A program made the translations under genes and the position numbers. Positions 46,248 through 54,176 of a stretch of DNA of 64,000 nucleotides are shown in pieces. The stretch lies in assembly GCA_039029355.1 (NCBI GenBank), contig JBCCGI010000041.1:1-64000 (forward strand), given 5' to 3'. Source of the stretch: JBCCGI01 sp039029355 (GTDB taxonomy: Bacteria > Planctomycetota > UBA1135 > GCA-002686595). The notes beneath the pieces are model-generated. The model was not told the origin of the DNA and did no database searches. It saw only the letters and a program-made list of their open reading frames with translations. Numbering within the stretch: position 1 is the stretch's first letter; the number at the start of each line of letters is the position of its first letter.

Positions 46248-47216
46248 CTACCGCGGGCTCGCCTGGGCGGGCTCGCTCGTCGCGGCGACGGCCGCGGCGA
46301 ACAGCGCGGCCGTGACGGCGAAGCCCGCCGCGCTCGGCCAGGCGACCGACGGCAGGGCGACGAGCGCCAGCAGCGCGCACACCGAGACCCGTCCGAGCCC
46401 GAGGTGCGCGAGGCGGTGCGCCAGGTGGCGGCGGTCGCCCACCCACGGACGCGAGCCGACACGCACGCGGCGCACCGCGAGCCGCGCCAGGTCGAAGAGC
46501 GGCAGCGCCAGCGCCGGCCAGGCCGCCGGCACGAGCAGGATCAGCATCCCGAGCAGGTGGCTGCCGGCATCGCCGAGGTAGGCCGTCGGCGTCGCCCCCG
46601 CCCCCTCGCGGCGGCGCGCGTTGAGGTTCCACGGCAGGAAGCCGAGCAGCGGCCCGGCCAGCACCGGCACGTGGAAGGCCAGCGCGAGGGCGCCCAGGCC
46701 CGTGGTCGCGCCGTCGGCGTTGTCGAAGGTGTTGAAGGCGTTCTGCGCCACGACCGCGCCGGCCAGGAGGGCCAGCGCCAGGAGCAGCGCGCGCTCGGGC
46801 GCGCCCGGGTCCGCGGCCAAGAGGTGCAGAGCGAGCGACGCCGCCGCCGGCGCGCCGGCCAGAGCCTGCAGCGCGAGCTTGGCGGCCGGCCGCAGCCCGC
46901 CGCGCCGCGCGTCGTCGAGCAGGCCGACGCCGAAGGCGAACGCGAGCGCGCAGGCCCCCGCCGCCGGGTGGATCCAGGCCGCGATGCCCGGGTCCCAGTG
47001 CCCGCCGGCGGCCCGCAGGAGCCCCCAGACCGCCCCGAGCCCGAGCAGCACCGCCGCGCCGCCCACCGGCGGCACGGGACGCGCCTGGAGCTTGCGGCCC
47101 GCCAAGGCGCCCGCAGCGCGGTCCAAGAGCCCCCCGCGCCGCGCCAGAGCCGCGAGGAGCGGCGTCGCCAGCGCGGCGGTCAGGATGCCCGCCAGGGAGT
47201 AGAGCACGGTGCTCAT
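46248..47216 (-). CDS. WecA/TagO/MraY-family phospho-sugar transferase
   Basis: A 322-residue polytopic membrane protein with about ten helices. It carries the family motifs: GVGLLDDARR (metal-binding Asp pair), NAFNTFDNADGATT (matching the NxxNxxDGxDG signature), TAYLGDAGSHLLG, and FDLARLAVRRVRVGSRPWVGDRRHLAHRL in the last cytoplasmic loop, the His-containing motif. Such enzymes move a sugar-1-phosphate from a UDP-sugar to undecaprenyl phosphate to start a surface glycan. It is more like WecA/TagO than MraY. Its ATG overlaps the nadD stop (ATGA), so it is coupled to nadD and hisS. Confidence 0.85.
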   Translation of the reverse strand: MSTVLYSLAGILTAALATPLLAALARRGGLLDRAAGALAGRKLQARPVPPVGGAAVLLGLGAVWGLLRAAGGHWDPGIAAWIHPAAGACALAFAFGVGLLDDARRGGLRPAAKLALQALAGAPAAASLALHLLAADPGAPERALLLALALLAGAVVAQNAFNTFDNADGATTGLGALALAFHVPVLAGPLLGFLPWNLNARRREGAGATPTAYLGDAGSHLLGMLILLVPAAWPALALPLFDLARLAVRRVRVGSRPWVGDRRHLAHRLAHLGLGRVSVCALLALVALPSVAWPSAAGFAVTAALFAAAVAATSEPAQASPR

Positions 47217-47875
47217 GCCGCTCGATAGATGCCCCGGGCGGCGATGTATTCCCGCAGGTCCTCGGGGAGCTCCTCGCCCGGGTCCTCGCCGGCCGCCAGC
47301 CGGCGCCGCAGCTCGGTCGAGCTGATCCGCATCGGCGGCGCCGCGACCAGGCCGGCGGCCAGGCGCGCGCGGGCCGGCTCCGACAGCCCGGCGACCTCGT
47401 CGCCCAGCTCCAGCGGGTCGCCCGCGCGGAAGATCACGATCGGCTGCGCGAGCCGCAGCAGCTCCTCGGCCTCGCGCCACCCCGCCAGGCCCGGCAGGTT
47501 GTCGCTGCCGAGGATCCAGAAGAGCTCGGCCTCCTGGCCCCGCGCGCGCCGCAGCGCGCGGGCGGTGTCGACCGAGTACGAGGGCCCTTCGCGCGACAGC
47601 TCGCCGGTCCACACCGAGAGGCCGTCGTCGCCCGCGGCGAGCAGGGAGAGCAGCGCCGCGCGGTCCGCGCCCGACGCCAGCTGGCGCCCGGGCTTGTGCG
47701 GCGGGCGCGCGGCGGGGACCAGCAGCACGTGGTCGAGCGCGAAGGCCCCGCGCGCCGCGTCGGCGGCGTGCAGGTGGCCGCGGTGCGGCGGATCGAACGA
47801 CCCGCCGAGCACGCCCAGCCGGCGCGCCCCGCGGGCGCGCCCGTCGAGCTCGGGTACTTCGGAGCGCGCGGTCAT
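47213..47875 (-). CDS. nadD: Nicotinate-nucleotide adenylyltransferase
   Basis: A 220-residue nucleotidyltransferase of the NadD family, which makes deamido-NAD from nicotinate mononucleotide and ATP. Motifs are GVLGGSFDPPHRGHLHAADAA (phosphate-binding, HxGH), LLVPAARPPHKPG, ELFWILGSDNLPGLAGWRE, and the C-terminal ISSTELRRRL. The ATG at 47875 overlaps the hisS stop by 4 nt (ATGA) and its own stop overlaps the next gene in the same way, giving a tightly coupled hisS-nadD-wecA-like operon. Confidence 0.95.
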   Translation of the reverse strand: MTARSEVPELDGRARGARRLGVLGGSFDPPHRGHLHAADAARGAFALDHVLLVPAARPPHKPGRQLASGADRAALLSLLAAGDDGLSVWTGELSREGPSYSVDTARALRRARGQEAELFWILGSDNLPGLAGWREAEELLRLAQPIVIFRAGDPLELGDEVAGLSEPARARLAAGLVAAPPMRISSTELRRRLAAGEDPGEELPEDLREYIAARGIYRAA

Positions 47876-49164
47876 CCCGCGGCCGGCGCCGCGAGCAGCG
47901 CCCGCGCCTCGGCCACGAGCTGCGCCCGCGCGACCTCGCGCTGCTCGCCGGCGGCGAGGTCTTTCAGCTGCACGACGCCGCGCTCCAGCTCGTCCGGGCC
48001 GAGCAGCACCGCCAGCCGATGCCCGCCCTTGGCCGCGGCCTTGAGCTGCGACTTCACGCTCTTCTTCTCGGTGTCGTAGACGGTCGAGACGCCGCCGCGA
48101 CGCAGCTCCTCAGCCAGCAGGAAGACCTCGCGCTCCAGGCCGTCGCCGGCCGCGACGGCGTAGGCGTCGGTCGCCGCGTCCGCGGCGCTCGGCACCAGCC
48201 CGAGCTCCTCGAGCGCGATCAGCGTCGGCGTGAAGCCGATGGCGAAGCCGACGGCGCCGAGGTCCGGCCCGCCGAGGTCGCGCAGCAGGTGATCGTAGCG
48301 CCCGCCGCCGCAGAGGGCGCTGCGGGCGCCGAGCGCGGGGTAGTGCACCTCGAAGACCGTGCGCGTGTAGTAGTCGAGCCCGCGCACCAGCTCGGAGTCG
48401 AGCGTCGCGTCGCGCCCCAGGCCGCCGAGGCAGTCGCGCACCGTGTCCAGGTGCGCGCGGTTCTCGTCCGAGAGGTGGTCGATGATCTGCGGCGCGCCCC
48501 GGTGCAGCTCGCGGCAGACCGGGTTCTTGCAGTCGAGCACGCGCAGCACGTTGCGCTCGAAGCGGCTCTGGCAGAGGTCGCAGTGCTGGTCGATCGAGGG
48601 CCGCAGGAACTCGCGCACGGCGTCGCGGTAGGCGTCGCGGTCGGCGCCGTCGCCCATCGAGTTGAGGTGGACCTCCAGGCCCTGGATGCCGAGCTCCTCG
48701 AAGAAGCTCGCGGCCAGGTGGATCACCTCGGCGTCGAGCCGCGGGTCGTGGGAGCCCAGGGCCTCGACGTCGAACTGGGTGAACATCCGCTCGCGACCCT
48801 TCTGCGGGCGCTCGTAGCGGAACATCGGCCCGATGTGGAAGAGCCGTTGGACCGGGGCGGTCTTGGCGTACCCCGCCTGGAGGTAGGCCCGGGCGATGCC
48901 CGCGGTGCCCTCGGGGCGGAGGGTGAAGGAGTTGTCGCCGCGGGCGATGGTGAACATCTCCTTCTCGACGATGTCCGTAACCTCCCCCACCGAGCGGGTA
49001 AAAAGCTCGGTCTCCTCCAGGAGCGCCGGCCGGATCTCCCGGAAGCCGCGCGCCCGCGCCATGCGGGTCGCCGCGCTCTCCAGGGCCTGCCAAACCGGCA
49101 CTTCCTCGGGGAGGACGTCGCGGATGCCCCGCGGCGCCCGGTAGCTCCTGTGTTCTTTGCCCAT
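47872..49164 (-). CDS. hisS: Histidyl-tRNA synthetase
   Basis: A 430-residue class II synthetase. Motif 1 lies around IRPALLEETELFTRSVGE, motif 2 is FRYERPQKGRERMFTQFDVE, and the histidine-specific signatures LDYYTRTVFEV and GGGRYDHLL are intact. The C-terminal anticodon-binding domain includes KKSVKSQLKAAAKGGHRLAVLLGPDELERG. A CDLCQSRFERNVLRVLDCKNPVC insertion could bind a metal. An AAGGA lies 7 nt before the ATG at 49164, a real Shine-Dalgarno. It heads the operon with nadD and the WecA-like gene; a GGAACG-G-CGTTCC palindrome lies upstream. Confidence 0.97.
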   Translation of the reverse strand: MGKEHRSYRAPRGIRDVLPEEVPVWQALESAATRMARARGFREIRPALLEETELFTRSVGEVTDIVEKEMFTIARGDNSFTLRPEGTAGIARAYLQAGYAKTAPVQRLFHIGPMFRYERPQKGRERMFTQFDVEALGSHDPRLDAEVIHLAASFFEELGIQGLEVHLNSMGDGADRDAYRDAVREFLRPSIDQHCDLCQSRFERNVLRVLDCKNPVCRELHRGAPQIIDHLSDENRAHLDTVRDCLGGLGRDATLDSELVRGLDYYTRTVFEVHYPALGARSALCGGGRYDHLLRDLGGPDLGAVGFAIGFTPTLIALEELGLVPSAADAATDAYAVAAGDGLEREVFLLAEELRRGGVSTVYDTEKKSVKSQLKAAAKGGHRLAVLLGPDELERGVVQLKDLAAGEQREVARAQLVAEARALLAAPAAG

Positions 49165-49341
49165 GCGAGGTCCTTGGTACCCGGAACGGCGTTCCGACGC
49201 AATCTCCGCCCTGGACTGGACTTTGGACTCCTGGCCGGGGAGAATCTCCGGCCGCTCCGGAAGCCGCTGGCGCCGTCGTCGGCGGGGTCCGAACGCTCCC
49301 CCCTACTTAAGAAGCCGGCGAGGCGCATCCCCCATCCATTC

Positions 49342-49875
49342 ATGAAGCTCAAGAGCCTTTCCCTGGTCCTGGCCGCGGCCGGTCTCGCCCTCTCGTCCTG
49401 CGCCTCGACGCCCGGCCCGTACGACAACCACTGGAACATCGGTGGCCTGGGGCCGCGGCTCGCCTACCACGGGCTCTCCTACCGCCCGGACCACGCGGAC
49501 AGCTACCGCGACCACCAGTGGCAGCAGAAGCAGGACATCAACATGACCCTGCGCCGCCACTTCCTGAACAGCAACCCGGACAACCCGTTCCAGCCGGACG
49601 ATCCGTCGCTGTCGAACCCGCGCGCGCCGCACTCGATCGTGCCGGACGTGGTCGACTACTTCCACCTGGAGAGCCTGGCCTTCGGCGCCGCCTTCTCGGC
49701 GATCAGCGGCACGTTCATCCCGGTTCCGATCGGCTCGATCCTCGGCACGCTCGAAAAGGGCGGCGGCCACGAATTCGCCCAGGGCATCGAGCAGACCCTC
49801 AGCGGCAGCTTCCGCGGCACGCTCGGCGAGCCCGCGCCGGTCGAGGAGTTCCGCGTGCGCAACACGCGCCTCTAG
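49342..49875 (+). CDS. Hypothetical lipoprotein
   Basis: A 177-residue lipoprotein: the signal MKLKSLSLVLAAAGLALSSC ends in lipobox LSSC. The mature part is rich in Asp, His, Pro and Tyr (YHGLSYRPDHADSYRDHQWQQKQD), followed by a hydrophobic, Gly-rich stretch FGAAFSAISGTFIPVPIGSILGTLEKGGG that may associate with membrane. I recognise no domain. It is divergent from hisS (177 bp) with a possible TACTTA box at 49304-49309 but no clear -35 or ribosome site. It is convergent with miaA (16 bp). Confidence 0.65.
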   Translation: MKLKSLSLVLAAAGLALSSCASTPGPYDNHWNIGGLGPRLAYHGLSYRPDHADSYRDHQWQQKQDINMTLRRHFLNSNPDNPFQPDDPSLSNPRAPHSIVPDVVDYFHLESLAFGAAFSAISGTFIPVPIGSILGTLEKGGGHEFAQGIEQTLSGSFRGTLGEPAPVEEFRVRNTRL

Positions 49876-49891
49876 GCGCCGCGAGCTTTCC

Positions 49892-50842
49892 CTACCAAGC
49901 GAGCGCTTGGAGCACCTGCTCCGGCGCTCGTTTCGCGTTAACGGCCTCTCGATCCGGCTCGGGGTCGACCCACACCGTCTCGGGGAACGAGCGGAACCAC
50001 GTACGCTGGCGGCGCGCGAACTGGCGCGTACGCAGGGCGATGGCGGCTTCGAGCTCGGCGGCGTCGAGCTCGCCCGCGAGGTGCGCGCGGATCTCGGGAT
50101 AGCCGAGGGCCTGGGCCGAGGTCGGGCCGAAGCCGCCCGCGGCGAGCAGCGCGCGCACCTCGTCGATCCAGCCCGCGGCGAGCATCGCGCGCGTCCGGGC
50201 GCGGATGCGCTGCTCGAGCCGTTCCGGCGCCGGTGTCACCCCCACCACGGTGCGCGGCCGGCCGTCCGCGGCCCGCTTCCACTCCTCCTGCAACTCGGAG
50301 AGCCGCCGGCCGGAGCCCCGGAAGACCTCGAGCCCGCGCACGACGCGCTTGGCGTCGTTGGGGTGGATGCGCGCGGCGGCGGCGGGGTCGACGGCGGACA
50401 GCTCGGCGTGCAGCGCGGGGCTGCCCTCGGCCGCGGCGCGCAGGTTGAGGTCCTCGCGCAGCTCGGGGTCGTGCGGCGCGCCCTCGAAGAGCCCGTGGGT
50501 CAGAGCCTTGAGGTAGAGCCCCGTCCCGCCGACGAACAGCGCCGGCCGCCCGCGCTCGCGGACGGCGTGCCAGGCGCGCGCGGCGTCCTCCAGGTAGCGG
50601 TGGGCGTGGTAGCGCTCGGTCGGCTCGACCAGGTCGATCAGGTGCTGCGGCACGCGCGCGCGCTCGGCGGCGCTCGGCTTGGCGGTGCCGACGTCCATGC
50701 CGCGGTAGACCTGCATCGAGTCGAGCGACAGGATCTCTGCCCCGGCGCGCTCGGCCACCTCCAGGGCGAGCGCGCTCTTGCCGGCGGCGGTCGGGCCGAT
50801 CAGGAAGAAGAGCGGCTGGTCTTGGGGGATGCGGGGCGTCAC
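49892..50842 (-). CDS. miaA: tRNA dimethylallyltransferase
   Basis: A 316-residue MiaA, which adds a dimethylallyl group to A37 of tRNAs reading UNN codons. It has the P-loop GPTAAGKSAL (about residues 16-25), the DSMQVYRGMDVGTAKPSAAE motif, HLIDLVEP, the GGTGLYLKAL block and the C-terminal LRTRQFARRQRTWFR tRNA-binding segment. The start is a GTG at 50842; it fits the family start. It is divergent from a secreted-protein gene (68 bp). hfq and mutL, frequent neighbours elsewhere, are not directly adjacent, although mutL is about 1.3 kb away. Confidence 0.96.
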   Translation of the reverse strand: MTPRIPQDQPLFFLIGPTAAGKSALALEVAERAGAEILSLDSMQVYRGMDVGTAKPSAAERARVPQHLIDLVEPTERYHAHRYLEDAARAWHAVRERGRPALFVGGTGLYLKALTHGLFEGAPHDPELREDLNLRAAAEGSPALHAELSAVDPAAAARIHPNDAKRVVRGLEVFRGSGRRLSELQEEWKRAADGRPRTVVGVTPAPERLEQRIRARTRAMLAAGWIDEVRALLAAGGFGPTSAQALGYPEIRAHLAGELDAAELEAAIALRTRQFARRQRTWFRSFPETVWVDPEPDREAVNAKRAPEQVLQALAW

Positions 50843-50898
50843 AGCGGGTCACGCGGAACTTACCACGGGGGTCGCTAGCAGCCGCATTCCGCCGCCCG

Positions 50899-50904
50899 TA
50901 GGCT
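50899..50904 (+). promoter_or_regulatory. -10 element (TAGGCT) for the secreted protein gene
   Basis: TAGGCT lies 6 nt before the ATG at 50911, the same hexamer and spacing as before the YfhO-like gene at 9094. It predicts a leaderless mRNA. Confidence 0.5.
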
Positions 50905-50910
50905 CCGGAA

Positions 50911-51855
50911 ATGGCCTTCGATCGACTCGCCGCGCTCCTCCTGCTCGCCCCGCTCGCGACCCCGCACGCGCAGGACCCGCCGAAGCCCGCCGAAGGGCCG
51001 GCTCCCGCGCCGGCGCCCGCCGACCAGGCGGCGCCCCCCGCTGTCGACCCCAAGGCCGAGGGCGCCTGGAAAGCCATCACCTCGACCATGCGCGTGCCCG
51101 GCGACCGCGCGCCGATCCGCTCCTTCGCCATCGCCGCCCAGGTGGTCACGCGCCAGGGCGTGCAGACCAACGAGTTCGAGGCGTCGTACCGCTACAAGGA
51201 GCCCAAGCTGATCCGCTTCGGCCTCGGCCCCGGGCGCGAGACCGGCCGCGGGCCGGGCAAGGGCGACCGCGCCTACTGGCTGAAGGAGAAGGACCAGGTC
51301 ATCCAGCTGCTCGGCCGCGACTACAAGGCCGACCGCGACCTGGTCCGCCGCATGACGAGCATCGCGCAGAACGTGCTGTCCTTCGCCGACCCCGCCAGCA
51401 TCCAGGCCGAGGGCAAGGCGCTGCGCGAGCGCCCGCCGACGCTCTTCCCCAAGTCGCTCGCGTGGGAAGCGCGCCGCATGACCTGGCTCGAGTTCGCCAG
51501 CCCGAACTTCGACCTCTTCCGCGACACGCCCGCGCCCGTGGCGACGCCCGGCCAACCCGCACCGAAGCGCAGCTTCCGCGTGATGCTCGGCGCCGACCCC
51601 AAGACCAACGTGCCGCGCTTTGTCGTGCTGCGCGAGGAGGTCCCCGCCGGCCAGCCGGGCGGCGAGCCGCTGCTCTTCGCGCTGCAGGACTACCGCCAGA
51701 TCGACGGCTACCTGCTGCCGCACACGATCCACGTGCGCGGGCTGGAGCCGAACGTGCTGCCGCTGGTGTTCCGCGAGAAGCCGGGGCAGGAGATCTACGT
51801 GACGTTCGCGGATCTGACGCCGGGGTTCACCGAGAAGGACTTCGAGGCGAAGTAG
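50911..51855 (+). CDS. Exported protein of unknown function, possible LolA-like fold
   Basis: A 314-residue exported protein with a signal peptide (MAFDRLAALLLLAPLATPHAQ) and a Pro/Ala-rich linker. The remainder reads as alternating beta-strands: SFAIAAQVVTRQGVQTNEFEASYRYKEP, then YWLKEKDQVIQLL, FVVLREEVP, FALQDYRQIDGYLLPHTIHV and a terminal PGFTEKDFEAK. The pattern of fitted substrates, a mid-domain helix and a final LTPGFTEKDF resembles LolA-like proteins that handle lipoproteins or lipids, but the match is by eye and weak. No catalytic motif is seen. It has a leaderless-type promoter and stands alone. Confidence 0.6.
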   Translation: MAFDRLAALLLLAPLATPHAQDPPKPAEGPAPAPAPADQAAPPAVDPKAEGAWKAITSTMRVPGDRAPIRSFAIAAQVVTRQGVQTNEFEASYRYKEPKLIRFGLGPGRETGRGPGKGDRAYWLKEKDQVIQLLGRDYKADRDLVRRMTSIAQNVLSFADPASIQAEGKALRERPPTLFPKSLAWEARRMTWLEFASPNFDLFRDTPAPVATPGQPAPKRSFRVMLGADPKTNVPRFVVLREEVPAGQPGGEPLLFALQDYRQIDGYLLPHTIHVRGLEPNVLPLVFREKPGQEIYVTFADLTPGFTEKDFEAK

Positions 51856-51908
51856 CGCCTAGCGCTCCGGCTCGCACAGGTCCTCTGGCGACCACGTCGG
51901 CGCAGCGC

Positions 51909-52026
51909 TCAACGCAGCTCGATCGCGCCCGCCGCGGGCCGGACCAGGAAGCCCTCGACCGTGACCGGCGTCGCCGCGTCGGCTCGGACCACGACCACGT
52001 CGTGCTCCGACTCCACGTCCCAGCCT
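51909..52026 (-). pseudogene. C-terminal fragment of an unidentified gene
   Basis: In the frame ending with TGA at 51909-51911 the minus strand reads as a plausible beta-rich C-terminus (WDVESEHDVVVVRADAATP, then VTVEGFLVRPAAGAIELR). An in-frame TGA lies just upstream, so no complete gene is present. It abuts the IS481 remnant, suggesting that the insertion truncated a gene and later decay removed most of both. The rest of 51856-52182 holds nothing else I can support. Confidence 0.4.
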
Positions 52027-52163
52027 TTGCTGGGTCACGCGCTCCACAAGCAGCTGACGGGTGACGGGCGTCGTTCTCGCGTTGGCATGCAGCTTCACTC
52101 GGTCTCTCCGGGGTTGAGGGCTTTCTTAGCACCCCCATGATCCCGGTGAGATTCGGGTGAACA
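52027..52163 (-). mobile_element. IS481-family transposase remnant (5' end)
   Basis: From a GTG at 52098 the minus strand reads MKLHANARTTPVTRQLLVER, which matches the start of IS481-type transposases, then the frame is lost after about 24 residues. No DDE catalytic region exists. A GGAG lies before the GTG, and TGTTCACCCGAAT at 52151-52163 could be the element's left end. It is a decayed 5' fragment with no activity. Confidence 0.55.
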
Positions 52164-52182
52164 ACCTGCCTGGAACGGACAG

Positions 52183-53994
52183 CTAGGGCCGCCGGCCGAA
52201 GGCCTTCTCCAGGTCCGCGCCGGTGAAGCGCACGCGCGTCGGGCGGCCGTGCGGGCAGGTCTGGTCGTGCGGGAGGTCGGCGGCGCGCTGGAGCAGCGCC
52301 TCGATCTCCTCCTCGCTCAGGACGTCGCCGGCCATCACCGACGAGCGGCAGGCGCGGCTGGCGAGGGTGTCTTCCAGTAGCGTCGCCGCGTCGGGCGGCC
52401 CGTCGCCCGAGGCCAGCGCGGTAAGCACCGCCTGCACCAGGTCCTCGGGGTCGGGGCGGCGCATGCGCGCGGGGACGCCGTGGATCGCGACCGTGGTGGC
52501 GCCGAAGGCCTCGAGGTGCAGGCCGGCGCGGGCCAGGGTGTCGCGGTGCTCGTCGATGCGCGCGACCTCCTCGCGCGAACGCTCGACGAGCTCGGGTGCG
52601 AGCAGGCGCTGCACCTCGACGCCGCCTTCGCGCAGCTCGGCGAGCAGACGCTCGAAGGTGATGCGCTCGTGCAGCGCGTGCTGGTCGACGATCTCGAAGC
52701 CGTCCGCCACCGGGCGCACGAGGTAGGTGTCGGAGACGCGCACCACGGTGCCGATGCGCGGGCGCGTCGCTTCGGGCTGGGTCCAGCCGTCGCCGGCGCT
52801 GGCGGGCCGGGGCGCGGCGTCGGGCTGCGCGGCGTCGGGCTCGACCTCGCGTCCCGGCACCTCGAAGACGCGCAGCTCGCCGTCGTCGTGCACCGCGCCG
52901 CCGAGCGCGCCGGGGTCCGGCAGCCGCGGCGCGGTCCACTCGCCGCGGCGCTCCAGCCGTTCGAGCATGCGCTCGCCCGGCGTCGCCATGTCGGCCGTGC
53001 GCACCACGTCGCGCAGGCGCGCGATCAGAAAGCCCATCAGGCGGCGCTCATCGCGGAAGCGGACCTCGGACTTGGTCGGGTGCACGTTGACGTCGACGGC
53101 GGTCGGGTCCATCGCGAGCGAGAGGAACGCGACCGGCTGGCGGCCCTCCATCAGCACCCCGCGGTAGGCCTCGCGCAGCGCGCGGGACAGGATCTTGTCC
53201 TTCAGCGCGCGGCCGTTCAGGAACCACATCTGGCGCGTCGTGTCGCGCCGCGACAGCCGCGGGGGCGCGAGATAGCCCGACAGGAACGTGGTCCCGTCCT
53301 GGGCCTCGACCGGCACGAGCGCCTCGGCCAGGTCGGCGCCGAAGGCGCGGCGGATGCGCGCGGCGAGGTCCATCTCACGCTCGACGTCGAACACCCGCCG
53401 GCCATCGTGCGTCACCACGAAGCCGACGCCGAGGTGCGCGAGCGCGAGCCGCTGCAGGAGGTCGAGCGCGCGCCCGAGCTCGGTCGCGGTGCGCTTCAGG
53501 AAGCGCCGGCGCGCGGGGGTGTTGTAGAAGAGGTCGCGCACCTCGACCGTCGTGCCCTTCGCCGCGCCGACCTCGGTCGGCCCGCGCAGGCGCCCGCCCT
53601 CGTTGACGAGCTCATGGCCGGTCGCCGAGCCCTCCGGGCGCGACACGATGCGTGCGCGCGCCACCGAGCCGATCGACGCCAGCGCCTCGCCGCGGAAGCC
53701 GAGGCTCGCGATGTGGTCGAGGTCCTCGACCTCGCGCAGCTTGCTGGTCGCGTGCGGGTGGAAGGCGAGGCGCAGGTCGTCGGGGCCCATGCCGCAGCCG
53801 TCGTCGACGATGCGGACCAGGCGCGCGCCGCCCTCCTCCAGGTCGATGCGGATCTCGGTCGCGCCGGCGTCGAGCGCGTTCTCGACCAGCTCCTTCACCA
53901 CCGAGGCCGGTCGCTCGACCACCTCGCCGGCGGCGATCTTGTTCTTGACCAGCTCGGGCAGCTCGGCGATGCGCGGTGCGACGTCCTGGGACAT
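52183..53994 (-). CDS. mutL: DNA mismatch repair protein MutL
   Basis: A 603-residue MutL. The GHKL ATPase has IAAGEVVERPASVVKELVENALDAGA, DDGCGM and GFRGEALASIG; a transducer domain with NVHPTKSEVRFRDERR follows. The C-terminal dimerisation domain carries the endonuclease motifs DQHALHERITFE (near residue 435), ACR and CPHGRP, so this MutL probably nicks DNA itself, as in bacteria without MutH. mutS is not in the window. The ATG at 53994 lies 8 nt from fold-back element E3; holA is upstream. Confidence 0.96.
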   Translation of the reverse strand: MSQDVAPRIAELPELVKNKIAAGEVVERPASVVKELVENALDAGATEIRIDLEEGGARLVRIVDDGCGMGPDDLRLAFHPHATSKLREVEDLDHIASLGFRGEALASIGSVARARIVSRPEGSATGHELVNEGGRLRGPTEVGAAKGTTVEVRDLFYNTPARRRFLKRTATELGRALDLLQRLALAHLGVGFVVTHDGRRVFDVEREMDLAARIRRAFGADLAEALVPVEAQDGTTFLSGYLAPPRLSRRDTTRQMWFLNGRALKDKILSRALREAYRGVLMEGRQPVAFLSLAMDPTAVDVNVHPTKSEVRFRDERRLMGFLIARLRDVVRTADMATPGERMLERLERRGEWTAPRLPDPGALGGAVHDDGELRVFEVPGREVEPDAAQPDAAPRPASAGDGWTQPEATRPRIGTVVRVSDTYLVRPVADGFEIVDQHALHERITFERLLAELREGGVEVQRLLAPELVERSREEVARIDEHRDTLARAGLHLEAFGATTVAIHGVPARMRRPDPEDLVQAVLTALASGDGPPDAATLLEDTLASRACRSSVMAGDVLSEEEIEALLQRAADLPHDQTCPHGRPTRVRFTGADLEKAFGRRP

Positions 53995-54002
53995 GGAGGG
54001 CC

Positions 54003-54167
54003 TAGCAGTCCGTTGAAGAAGTGCCGGCCCTCAGGAGGCCGTACGGATTCGTCGTGGCGAGGCGCGCCGACGACGCGTATCCACTGCGATGCTCGGAGGA
54101 GGTGCAACGCCGCCACGGCGGATTCGGGCGGTCTTCTGAGGGTCGGGACTTCTTCAACGGGCTGCTA
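54003..54167. repeat. Fold-back element E3 (long inverted repeat with conserved core)
   Basis: A 165-bp element between holA and mutL. Ends TAGCAGTCCGTTGAAGAAG and CTTCTTCAACGGGCTGCTA are inverted repeats, with pairing continuing inward; 29 of the outer 32 positions are complementary. The core is 54059-54111 and differs from that of E2 mainly in the small apical hairpin (here CTGCGA-TGC-TCGGAG). A stem position that is C-G in E2 is T-A in E3, so pairing is kept while sequence changes. Confidence 0.88.
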
Positions 54168-54176
54168 GGGTACGGG

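Noticed and set aside
52027..52098. An intact small gene starting MKLHANART
   Set aside because: It has only the first about 24 residues of an IS481-type transposase before the frame changes to a biased, meaningless sequence; no catalytic domain remains.
54003..54167. Integron attC site
   Set aside because: The fold-back ends have GTTGAAG on the left and CTTCAAC on the right, the reverse of the attC R'' (RYYYAAC) and R' (GTTRRRY) arrangement, and no integrase or cassettes are present.
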